From IMG/VR virus record IMGVR_UViG_3300042731_005522, positions 1 through 20,374 of that record: a DNA stretch of 20,374 nucleotides; one strand, written 5' to 3'. The stretch is from a virus. The notes under the pieces are model-generated. The model was not told the origin of the DNA. It was given only the letters and a program-made list of their open reading frames with translations, and did no database searches. Below, one piece after another: positions 1-6,271 of the stretch (positions within the stretch are counted from its first letter, which is position 1; each line of letters starts with the position of its first letter). The position numbers and the translations under genes are program-made.

Positions 1-292
1 GAAAAACAGACACCATTGAATGAACATCTTTTGATTTAATACAGCTTGTTAATTGATTTCTTTTTGTAACTACATCAATAACCACAAACCTATCATTTTT
101 ACTATTCGTTTTTAATGAAACCATTAGATAGTCACCAGACATACACATTCCTTTTGCCCCAACTATATCATTAGTCTCAGAAATATCTAATGGAATCCAT
201 TCTAATTTTTTAGATTCAGTATCTACCAATAAAAGCAAATGATCTTTGTCCATAATCTGACCATATTGAGAACAAGACAGAATTAACCGCAT
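1..292 (-). CDS. Partial protein of unknown function, possibly beta-propeller-like (3' end beyond window)
   Basis: Reading the minus strand from the ATG at 292 gives 97 open codons with no stop before the window edge, so the C-terminus is missing. The start follows the TAG stop of the preceding gene by 11 bases. An AGAGG ribosome binding site overlaps that stop, with about 9 bases to the ATG. The fragment begins MRLILSCSQYGQ. It alternates hydrophobic strands and turns (LLLLVDT, LEWIPLD, YLMVSL, FVVIDV) in the way of beta-propeller blades, and ends near a KDVHSM motif. The pattern is faintly like TIGR03032/DUF4915-type propellers, but that is inference from a fragment. It is probably the last or next-to-last member of the tail operon. 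I am confident that it is coding and unsure of its function. Confidence 0.72.
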   Translation of the reverse strand, partial: MRLILSCSQYGQIMDKDHLLLLVDTESKKLEWIPLDISETNDIVGAKGMCMSGDYLMVSLKTNSKNDRFVVIDVVTKRNQLTSCIKSKDVHSMVSVF

Positions 293-303
293 TTTCTTTT
301 CCT

Positions 304-852
304 CTATTTTATACTATTCTCAACTCTCATTTGTTTAACAACTTGTTGCACCACCAACCTAACCATTTCAGCAGTTTCTTGTCTGCGGTCTCTTGCTAAA
401 ATAGTTTTCATCTGAGTCATTAGTTCAATTAATTGCTTGTTCATTGAAGTAATTTCTGTTCTGGTCTCATCCCTTTTTGAATCTGCATCTTTCACAATTC
501 CTTTTAATTCAATAGTAATGTCATCCAGCTTTCTGCAAAAATTATCTTGAAACATTTTTTGCTGCATGTGACACTCCTCTCTCATATCTATACACATTGG
601 AACAGTTTGAAATTTAAACTGCTCATCTTTATCAAATAAAACATTATGTGGTATAAAATTATTATTTTCTAATTTTTTTATTTTTTCAAAAACAACATCT
701 AATTGTTTTTCCATAAAAGGAATTTTTCCTTTCAAAACCACAAGAACAGAAACTACAAAACCAATAACAGCCACACCTATAGGCCAATATGTTTTTATAA
801 AAGTGGTTATAGCATATGTCTCATCTGTCAAAATTGGATCTGTCATAAGCAA
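304..852 (-). CDS. Membrane-anchored coiled-coil protein, possibly linked to tail or lysis functions
   Basis: This 182-residue protein has one clear hydrophobic segment at about residues 22-41 (PIGVAVIGFVVSVLVVL), followed by a Lys-rich stretch. Beyond it lies a long charged, probably helical region: residues 44-65 and 105-180 look coiled-coil-forming. Three cysteines (87, 94, 106) sit between the helical parts. A single N-terminal anchor with a soluble coiled coil fits a small phage membrane protein at the end of a tail module, such as a holin-associated or spanin-like factor, but no family is recognised. Two starts are possible. TTG at 852 is 5 bases from AAGGAG. ATG at 846 is 11 bases away and gives MTDPILTDE. 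The TTG has the better spacing. It lies 9 bases after the last LamG-like gene. Confidence 0.75.
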   Translation of the reverse strand: MLMTDPILTDETYAITTFIKTYWPIGVAVIGFVVSVLVVLKGKIPFMEKQLDVVFEKIKKLENNNFIPHNVLFDKDEQFKFQTVPMCIDMREECHMQQKMFQDNFCRKLDDITIELKGIVKDADSKRDETRTEITSMNKQLIELMTQMKTILARDRRQETAEMVRLVVQQVVKQMRVENSIK

Positions 853-861
853 GAATTCTCC

Positions 862-1884
862 TTATGTAGTTATTTCTAAACCAAACTCTGCTGCTTCTAA
901 TTTTGTTTGCGTCCAAGCATTTGAATCATCTGGATCTGTTTCCCAAATCTCTGAAATAAACACATAATTAGCAGGAATATTATCTGTTTCTGTACCAGAG
1001 TAATTTGTACTATTAGATCTAATTAAAGGAGTTATTTTTCTGGTTCCTGCTTGATCTATTCTAACATGATTATTTACCTGTATTCCTTTAACTGTTCCCA
1101 ATGCTCCTGTAGTTATTCCAAAAGTTTGTTTATCATTTAATGTATCTGAATAAATATAATCTGTATCTTCATTTGATTGTTCTTCATCAACGCAATCATC
1201 TTTATTTCCAGCAGAAGCAGTAAAATCATTATTGGTAGAGGATACTGAATCAGGATAAAAAGGTTTAACTTGACAATCTCCATGAAATTGTGAACTATCT
1301 ATATAAAAATCATCTAACCATGCAACATCAGTTTGAGAAGTTCTATGAATATGTCCAAACTCAATATAACGTATATAATCTGTACCTATTTTTGTATCCT
1401 GATTAGTTAAATTTAAAACTTGAGATTCATTTACTCTCATTGTAACTATTCCAACAGTATTAGAAATAGTTACTCTAATTTCTAAATATTGCCAAGTTAA
1501 AGGTTTTAAAACACCATTTGCTGTTGATCCTAATAAAGTATTACTGCCATCATAAACACCAAAACCATCATTAGAATTCCAATGTATTTTTACTTGATCT
1601 GCATCAACTTCATCTGTAAATTTAATAAAAGGATAAGTGGATGAATAAACCGATGTTTCCCCACTATCTTTATAAAAAGCTATACCCATATAAACAGTAG
1701 TTAAATTTTGACCAATATCTTTTCTAACTTTATCATTATAATCATCCAAATAAATTCCAAGACCATAACCAAAACGAGAATAATTAACATGCTGTGCAAC
1801 TGGATTCCATGTTACATATCCTTTATCATATGCACGATCAGCACCATAATAATGATCAAAACCATCCATAAATAATAGTGTCAT
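862..1884 (-). CDS. LamG/concanavalin-like tail adhesin, paralog 1 of 3
   Basis: This 340-residue protein is predicted to be beta-rich. Residues 1-198 resemble the LamG/concanavalin A-like jellyroll of phage structural proteins. It opens with MTLLFMDGFDH and contains strands such as YLEIRVTISNTVGIVTMRVN and the closing DDFYIDSS. Residues 203-340 form a second conserved region starting at GDCQVK. That region includes a DEEQSNEDTDYIYSD segment and the ending AWTQTKLEAAEFGLEITT. This two-part layout is common in phage accessory structural proteins that probably bind glycans. It is closely related to the proteins at 1911-2915 and 3163-4167, and is the most diverged of the three around residues 205-255. 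An AAGGGG ribosome binding site lies in the shared 26-bp spacer. No catalytic motif is visible, so a binding or decoration role is inferred. Confidence 0.85.
   Translation of the reverse strand: MTLLFMDGFDHYYGADRAYDKGYVTWNPVAQHVNYSRFGYGLGIYLDDYNDKVRKDIGQNLTTVYMGIAFYKDSGETSVYSSTYPFIKFTDEVDADQVKIHWNSNDGFGVYDGSNTLLGSTANGVLKPLTWQYLEIRVTISNTVGIVTMRVNESQVLNLTNQDTKIGTDYIRYIEFGHIHRTSQTDVAWLDDFYIDSSQFHGDCQVKPFYPDSVSSTNNDFTASAGNKDDCVDEEQSNEDTDYIYSDTLNDKQTFGITTGALGTVKGIQVNNHVRIDQAGTRKITPLIRSNSTNYSGTETDNIPANYVFISEIWETDPDDSNAWTQTKLEAAEFGLEITT
869..1121 (-). repeat. 253-bp 3'-end repeat of LamG-like genes, copy 1
   Basis: This 253-bp segment covers the end of the first paralog. It is highly similar to 1918-2170 and 3170-3422, with long identical runs including the stretch around GTCCAAGCATTTGAATCATC. 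It encodes the conserved C-terminal about 84 residues (ALGTVKGIQV to GLEITT). Confidence 0.85.
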
Positions 1885-1910
1885 TTTATTATCCCCTTAC
1901 TAATTATTAA
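1885..1910 (-). repeat. 26-bp intergenic leader, copy 1
   Basis: This spacer lies between the stop at 1911 and the ATG at 1884. On the minus strand it begins TTAATAATTAG and continues with AAGGGG and GATAATAAA before ATG. It is nearly identical to 2916-2941 and 3137-3162, with differences only inside the ribosome binding site. Confidence 0.9.
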
Positions 1911-2915
1911 TTAAGTGGTTATTTCTAAACCAAACTCTGCTGCTTCTAATTTTGTTTGCGTCCAAGCATTTGAATCATCTGGATCTGTTTCCCAAACTTC
2001 AGTATAAAAAATATAATCTTGAGATATATTATCTGTTTCTGTACCAGAGTAATTTGTACTATTAGATCTAATTAAAGGAGTTATTTTTCTGGTTCCTGCT
2101 TGATCTAAACGAATATGTTGATTAACTTGTATTCCTTTAACAGTTCCCAATGCTCCTGTAGTTATTCCAAATAAAGATTTATGATTAAGAGTATCTGAAT
2201 AAATATAATCTGTATCTTCATTTGATTGTGCTTCATCTACACATTCATAATCATTTGATCCGGTGGATCTTGTAAAATCTGAAGAATTACCATCAGCATC
2301 AGGATAAAAAGTTTTAACTTCACAATCTCCATGAAATTGTGAGCTATCTATATAAAAATCATCATACCAAACCCCACCATTATATAAATGTCCAAATGCA
2401 ATATAACGAATATATTCTGAACCATTTCTTGTATCTTTAGAAGTTAAATTTAAAACTTGAGATTCATTTATTCTCATTGTAACTATTCCAACAGTATTAG
2501 AAATAGTTACTCTAATTTCTAAAAAATACCATTTATAAGAATTGTAAACATCATCAGATGTAGATCCCAATAAAGTATTATCCCCCCTGTAAGCAGAAAA
2601 ACCATAACTTGAATTCGGATGAATTTTTACTTGATCTACTCCAGATTCATCTTTAAAAGCAACTAAAGGATAATTGGAATGATACCCTGGATTAGACCCA
2701 AAACTTTTTCTAAAAGCTATTCCAATATAAACAGTAGTTAAATTTTGACCAATATCTTTTCTTATATACCTACCAAAGTCCAATAAAAGAAGTCCTAAAC
2801 CATTACCAGAACGAGAATAATTAACATGCTGAGATGTTGGATTCCATCCATTATATCCCTTATCAGTACCAATATTATTATAATGATCAAAACCATCCAT
2901 AAATAATAGTGTCAT
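1911..2915 (-). CDS. LamG/concanavalin-like tail adhesin, paralog 2 of 3
   Basis: This 334-residue paralog has the same N-terminus (MTLLFMDGFDHY) and C-terminus (AAEFGLEITT) as its two relatives. The jellyroll spans about residues 1-190 and the conserved C-terminal region about 195-334. Its affinities are mixed. The central strand region (LTTVYIGIAF, VTISNTVGIVTMR) matches the 862-1884 protein. From GDCEVKTFYPDADGNSSDF onward it matches the 3163-4167 protein almost exactly. This suggests recombination or gene conversion between copies. An AAGAGG ribosome binding site lies in the repeated spacer, 26 bases after the small repeat protein's stop. It is probably a virion-associated carbohydrate-binding protein, inferred from the fold and context. 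Confidence 0.85.
   Translation of the reverse strand: MTLLFMDGFDHYNNIGTDKGYNGWNPTSQHVNYSRSGNGLGLLLLDFGRYIRKDIGQNLTTVYIGIAFRKSFGSNPGYHSNYPLVAFKDESGVDQVKIHPNSSYGFSAYRGDNTLLGSTSDDVYNSYKWYFLEIRVTISNTVGIVTMRINESQVLNLTSKDTRNGSEYIRYIAFGHLYNGGVWYDDFYIDSSQFHGDCEVKTFYPDADGNSSDFTRSTGSNDYECVDEAQSNEDTDYIYSDTLNHKSLFGITTGALGTVKGIQVNQHIRLDQAGTRKITPLIRSNSTNYSGTETDNISQDYIFYTEVWETDPDDSNAWTQTKLEAAEFGLEITT
1918..2170 (-). repeat. 253-bp 3'-end repeat of LamG-like genes, copy 2
   Basis: This has the same length and frame as copies 1 and 3. It shares with copy 3 the codons for FYTEVWETDPDD, where copy 1 has FISEIWETDPDD. Confidence 0.85.
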
Positions 2916-2941
2916 TTTATTATCCTCTTACTAATTATTAA
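2916..2941 (-). repeat. 26-bp intergenic leader, copy 2
   Basis: This has the same spacer length and sequence as the other two copies, with AAGAGG as the ribosome binding site. It separates the 64-residue repeat gene from the second LamG-like gene. Confidence 0.9.
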
Positions 2942-3136
2942 TTAAGTAATAATATTAATTAATGGTGGATTACCACCACCAATTTTAATTAAGGCTTCAA
3001 CTACAACCTGTGAATTTCTCATATTGGGATTGGCATTAGTTTCTAAAGTTTCAACAACCACTTGTGTATTTCTCGTATTAGGATTGGCATTTGTTTCTAA
3101 AGTTTCAACTACTATTTGTGTATCTCTAACAGCCAT
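2942..3136 (-). CDS. Small 18-residue-repeat protein (RxTQxVVETL repeats)
   Basis: This 64-residue protein consists mostly of two and a half tandem 18-residue units. Each begins RDTQIVVETL, RNTQVVVETL or RNSQVVVEAL, and the first two close with ETNANPN. A Gly/Pro-rich tail (GGGNPPLINIIT) follows. Comparable short Q-V-V-V-E repeats occur in phage tail and appendage proteins, where they probably form beta structure. That comparison is from general knowledge. The ATG at 3136 follows an AAGGAG site in a 26-bp leader nearly identical to those of the two flanking LamG-like genes. The small size could suggest a degenerate fragment, but the good ribosome binding site and regular in-frame repeats argue for a real gene. 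The function is unknown; a linker or decoration subunit is possible. Confidence 0.72.
   Translation of the reverse strand: MAVRDTQIVVETLETNANPNTRNTQVVVETLETNANPNMRNSQVVVEALIKIGGGNPPLINIIT
2990..3127 (-). repeat. 54-bp tandem repeat, 2.5 units, coding for 18-residue units
   Basis: Units lie at 3127-3074, 3073-3020 and a partial unit at 3019-2990. They encode R-N/D-T/S-Q-V/I-V-V-E-T/A-L, and the full units end in ETNANPN. Silent changes between units indicate that the repeat is not brand new. Confidence 0.85.
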
Positions 3137-3162
3137 TTTATTATCTCCTTACTAATTATTAA
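3137..3162 (-). repeat. 26-bp intergenic leader, copy 3
   Basis: This is the same spacer with AAGGAG as the ribosome binding site, leading into the 64-residue repeat gene. A related AATTAATAATTA stretch precedes the ribosome binding site of the gene at 4932-5354. Confidence 0.9.
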
Positions 3163-4167
3163 TTAAGTGGTTATTTCTAAACCAAACTCTGCTGCTTCAA
3201 GTTTAGTTTGAGTCCAAGCATTTGAATCATCTGGATCTGTTTCCCAAACTTCAGTATAAAAAATATAATTAGCAGATATATTATCTGTTTCTGTTCCTGA
3301 ATAATTCGTACTATTAGATCTAATTAAAGGAGTTATTTTTCTCGTTCCTGCTTGATCTATTCTTACATTATTATTTACCTGTATTCCTTTAACTGTTCCC
3401 AATACTCCTGTAGTTATTCCAAATAAAGATTTATGATTAAGAGTATCTGAATAAATATAATCTGTATCTCCATTAGATATTACTTCATCAACGCATTCAT
3501 AATCATTTGCTCCTGTTGATCTTGTAAAATCTGAAGAATTACCATCAGCATCAGGATAAAAAGTTTTAACTTCACAATCTCCATGAAATTGTGAGCTATC
3601 TATATAAAAATCATCATGCCAAATATTGCCATTTAAATAAAAAGGACAAAAACTAACATATCTTATATAATCTGTACCTATTTTTGTATCTTTAGAAGTT
3701 AAATTTAAAACTTGAGATTCATTAAGCCTAAAAGTTACTTCACCAACTGTATCAGAAACAGTCACTTTAATTTCTAAAAAATACCATTTGTTATCTATAA
3801 TAATATTATTATTAGTAGAACCTAAAAGAGTTTGATTCCCATTATAAACAGAAAAACCATAAGAAGGATTCATATAAATCTTTACTTGAGATACAAATGA
3901 TTCATCATGAAAAACAATTGTAGGATATACAGAATTATAAATTGGAGTACCTGTACCTGCTTTTAAAAAAGCAATTCCTAAATAAATAGTAGATAAATTT
4001 TGACCAATATCTTTAGTTATTCTATTATTTATACTACTACCTAATTGTATGCCCCGACCAGAACCAAAACGAGAATAATTAGAACTATAAGAACATACAA
4101 AATAAGAATACCCTTTGTTAGAATGATCATCTCCATGATCAAAACCATCCATAAATAATAGTGTCAT
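3163..4167 (-). CDS. LamG/concanavalin-like tail adhesin, paralog 3 of 3
   Basis: This 334-residue protein is the first of the LamG-like array to be transcribed. It starts MTLLFMDGFDHGDD. The jellyroll covers about residues 1-190, with strands such as FLEIKVTVSDTVGEVTFR and the closing DDFYIDSS. A conserved C-terminal region begins at GDCEVKTFYPDADG and ends AAEFGLEITT. The surface-exposed middle differs most from the other copies (for example YFVCSYSSNYSRFG and SFCPFYLNGNIWHD), as expected if the copies bind different ligands. The AGAGG ribosome binding site overlaps the stop region of the preceding gene. The leader matches the repeated spacer only over its first 12 or so bases. No enzymatic residues are evident. 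Confidence 0.85.
   Translation of the reverse strand: MTLLFMDGFDHGDDHSNKGYSYFVCSYSSNYSRFGSGRGIQLGSSINNRITKDIGQNLSTIYLGIAFLKAGTGTPIYNSVYPTIVFHDESFVSQVKIYMNPSYGFSVYNGNQTLLGSTNNNIIIDNKWYFLEIKVTVSDTVGEVTFRLNESQVLNLTSKDTKIGTDYIRYVSFCPFYLNGNIWHDDFYIDSSQFHGDCEVKTFYPDADGNSSDFTRSTGANDYECVDEVISNGDTDYIYSDTLNHKSLFGITTGVLGTVKGIQVNNNVRIDQAGTRKITPLIRSNSTNYSGTETDNISANYIFYTEVWETDPDDSNAWTQTKLEAAEFGLEITT
3170..3422 (-). repeat. 253-bp 3'-end repeat of LamG-like genes, copy 3
   Basis: This is the third copy. A few silent differences (for example AGTTTAGTTTGAG for ATTTTGTTTGCG on the plus strand) set it apart from the other two while the protein stays almost unchanged, which suggests selection on the protein. 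Confidence 0.85.
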
Positions 4168-4181
4168 TTTATTATCCTCTA

Positions 4182-4919
4182 TTAAACCCTTATACCTACT
4201 ATAGTAATAACAACATCTTTTAATGATGCGTCTGCCGTATCAGGCGCATAAATTTCTACCCAATCTCCAGCATCTAAAGTAACTTTACTATTCCATGTAA
4301 AACTACCTGTAGTTGCAGAAGCAGAAATATCAGCACTTCCTTTAGAAACTTGATTAACTTGTATATCAAATGAAATAGATCCGGTAGGAGCAATTTTACA
4401 CTTAATAAAACTGTAAGGCAAATTTTTTCTTAATTCTACTGATTCAGATCCAGAAACCAAATGCATAAAAATCAATTGATCATCAGTAAAAAGACCTGGA
4501 GAAGAAACCCCCATTACATATATAGGTAAAAACTTATCTGTTTTCCCTTTATTTTTTTCATCTCCAACATCTCCTGTTGCACCATTCCAAAGAACAGTAG
4601 CTACTGGAACTTGAGTAGAAAGATCCCAAATAGTTTGAGAAGCCCCTAAAACACCACTTGAATTATAAGAAATATACCAAAGACCATTAACATCATCTAT
4701 TTGAACATTTTCAGCAGAAGTTTTTTCATAACGAGTTCCAAAAGCCCAAAAAACAAAAGAATCTCCTGTTGGCTGAATTGTAAACGTTCTTGTTCCATTA
4801 TCAAAAGATAAAGAACTATCAGTAGGATCTTCAAAACCTGTGGACTCATTTACAATTTCATTATAAAAATTATTGACTTCTACTGACCCACCACCTAAAG
4901 AAATTAATTTAGTAGACAT
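4182..4919 (-). CDS. Beta-rich phage tail/appendage structural protein
   Basis: This 245-residue protein has two visible parts. Residues 35-125 contain the pattern SFDNGTRTFTIQPTG, then FWAFGTRYEKT, VQIDDVNGLWYISYNSSG and GDVGDEKN. This resembles a domain frequent in phage tail-fibre and appendage proteins that lies before a G-D-E-R/K-H-G-like motif. Residues 165-245 look like a small jellyroll (LPYSFIKCKIAPTGSISFDI, then LDAGDWVEIYAPDTA) of the type that often ends such proteins. Canonical relatives are usually longer, so this may be a compact version. The AGGAG site is 9 bases from the ATG and overlaps the preceding stop. It sits directly before the LamG array and is probably part of the same host-recognition set. 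The role is inferred. Confidence 0.75.
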   Translation of the reverse strand: MSTKLISLGGGSVEVNNFYNEIVNESTGFEDPTDSSLSFDNGTRTFTIQPTGDSFVFWAFGTRYEKTSAENVQIDDVNGLWYISYNSSGVLGASQTIWDLSTQVPVATVLWNGATGDVGDEKNKGKTDKFLPIYVMGVSSPGLFTDDQLIFMHLVSGSESVELRKNLPYSFIKCKIAPTGSISFDIQVNQVSKGSADISASATTGSFTWNSKVTLDAGDWVEIYAPDTADASLKDVVITIVGIRV

Positions 4920-4931
4920 AATTATTATCTC

Positions 4932-5354
4932 CTATTTTCTTTCTTCTACTGTAATTGTTCCTGCTGCTGTAAATTCAAATATAATTTGATCACAATTACA
5001 ACCAACAGAAAGTTCCCTCATAGTATTTACAGGAATTGGTAAACCAGGAGTATTTGATTTAGATCTGATAAAAGCAGTAACATCAACGGAAGAATTATGA
5101 ATGATAATTAATTTAGTTTCTCGATTAACTGAATGAGTTTGATCATTTCCTGGGCCAGTAGAAGTAACTGTTGTAGCTTTCATTAAAGGATTAAAATAAG
5201 GAGCAGGATTCACTTCTGTTAAATTAGAATCAAGCAAAACATATTCAGTTGTTTTTTGTTCACCAGGATTAAATTTAAAAGTCTTCATATTACCATTTTG
5301 ATCTTCAACTTTTTCTGTAATAATGTTTGATGTTTCATTTTTATAAATTGGCAT
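4932..5354 (-). CDS. Small beta-rich structural protein of unknown function
   Basis: This 140-residue protein begins MPIYKNETSNIITEKVE. Its short beta-like stretches include TKLIIIHNSSVDVTAFIRS, a loop with GCNCDQ, and the closing IIFEFTAAGTITVEER. The fold looks like a single small beta-sandwich with no signal peptide or membrane segment. No family is recognised. It is the first gene after the 38-bp gap that follows the glycosyltransferase, and it has the strongest ribosome binding site in this part of the window (AAGGAGG, about 5 bases before ATG). A sigma70-like promoter candidate overlaps the end of the glycosyltransferase. If it is real, this gene heads a separate adhesin transcript. A minor virion component is the most likely role. 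Confidence 0.72.
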   Translation of the reverse strand: MPIYKNETSNIITEKVEDQNGNMKTFKFNPGEQKTTEYVLLDSNLTEVNPAPYFNPLMKATTVTSTGPGNDQTHSVNRETKLIIIHNSSVDVTAFIRSKSNTPGLPIPVNTMRELSVGCNCDQIIFEFTAAGTITVEERK

Positions 5355-5381
5355 TTTGACCTCCTTAAATAATTATTAATT

Positions 5382-5410
5382 ATTATACACTATTATACAT
5401 TATAACTCAA
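5382..5410 (-). promoter_or_regulatory. Candidate sigma70-type promoter at the head of the adhesin cassette
   Basis: On the minus strand TTGAGT (5410-5405) is followed after exactly 17 bases by TATAAT (5387-5382), a perfect -10 box with a 4-of-6 -35 box. A second TATAAT lies inside the spacer. Transcription would start about 20 bases before the AAGGAGG of the next gene. It overlaps the end of the glycosyltransferase, in the longest gap of the window. Chance matches are common in AT-rich DNA, so this is a candidate only. Confidence 0.38.
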
Positions 5411-6271
5411 GACATTATCTATTATTTGATCTGGTTCAATCATAGCAATGCAACGTCCGTAAGGTCTTCCTTTCCAACGATCTAAACAATCATATGCTTG
5501 TGAAATCCAGCAACCCCTTGTTTTACAACAATCTAATTTTCCAACGGTGTGTAAATATCGATGATCAGGATACCGTTCCCAATTTGGATCTTCTCTACCT
5601 CCAGCAACCACCACACAAGGCTTATTAAAAGCTGCTGCTACATGCATATGTAATGAAACATGACCAATAGTTCCTTGAGAATGCAAAACTAAAGAAAAGA
5701 AATCTCTTAAATTTTCAGTTTGTCCAACTACCGTTTTATAAATATTATTATGTATTGGATGAATATCATTTTTACTGCCTACCTGAACGAGTCTAATTCC
5801 TTTTTTTGAAAGACCGTCAATAACTTTTTGCCATAAATTAGGAGGATAACCTTTTATGGGAATATCACTTTTTACTCCAGTATTAATTATCCAATATGGT
5901 TTTTTAATCTCTAAACGTTCAAGAATTCTTTCAGTTTTTTCATCAAAGGTTAAATGAATATCAGGTTTCATCGATGTTTTTTTAATTAAAATATTATACA
6001 TATCATTAAGAACACAAATAAAAGCATCCGAAAAATGATAACCTTTAGGAGCAATTTGATCTCTTACTTTTGCGTAATTTAAATTAACTATAGGAACACT
6101 ATTGTTTTTAGGAAAATAAATTAAATAAGGATTATTAAAAAAAACTTCTGGATAACAAGTAAAAACATCTGTTCTAAATTTTCCAGGGTATATTTTATGC
6201 AAATCTCTAATTGCTACAGTTAACATTAATAAATCACCTGGAGCTTGCCATTGTTTAAATATTATATCCAT
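5393..6271 (-). CDS. GT9-like (heptosyltransferase-type) glycosyltransferase in the tail operon
   Basis: This 292-residue protein looks like a compact glycosyltransferase family 9 enzyme; cellular heptosyltransferases are usually near 320-350 residues. The N-terminus has a GD motif with Asp13 and a following helix (PGDLLMLTVAIRDLHKIYPG), matching the GD position of WaaC-type enzymes. The C-terminal Rossmann half has VGSKNDIHPI, then IGHVSLHMHVAAAFNKPCVV, the expected nucleotide-sugar site. A GGREDPNWERYP segment and a Cys-rich tail (Cys248, 249, 254, 262, 274, with DCCKTRGCW) place it in a distinctive subgroup. It would transfer a sugar from an activated donor. The acceptor is unknown and could be a tail protein, other phage glycan or host surface sugar. 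Its ATG overlaps the stop of the propeller-collar gene in a TAATG, tying its translation to structural proteins. Confidence 0.85.
   Translation of the reverse strand: MDIIFKQWQAPGDLLMLTVAIRDLHKIYPGKFRTDVFTCYPEVFFNNPYLIYFPKNNSVPIVNLNYAKVRDQIAPKGYHFSDAFICVLNDMYNILIKKTSMKPDIHLTFDEKTERILERLEIKKPYWIINTGVKSDIPIKGYPPNLWQKVIDGLSKKGIRLVQVGSKNDIHPIHNNIYKTVVGQTENLRDFFSLVLHSQGTIGHVSLHMHVAAAFNKPCVVVAGGREDPNWERYPDHRYLHTVGKLDCCKTRGCWISQAYDCLDRWKGRPYGRCIAMIEPDQIIDNVLSYNV

Noticed and set aside
1885-3162. TTAATTAA palindromes in the spacers as attachment sites or terminators
   Set aside because: The palindrome is short, has no GC stem or T-run, and includes the stop codon. There is no integrase nearby. A shared translation leader explains it better.
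862-4167. Diversity-generating retroelement acting on the repeated LamG-like genes
   Set aside because: No reverse transcriptase gene is in the window. The differences among copies are not confined to adenines, and the proteins do not end in a C-type lectin fold that I can see.
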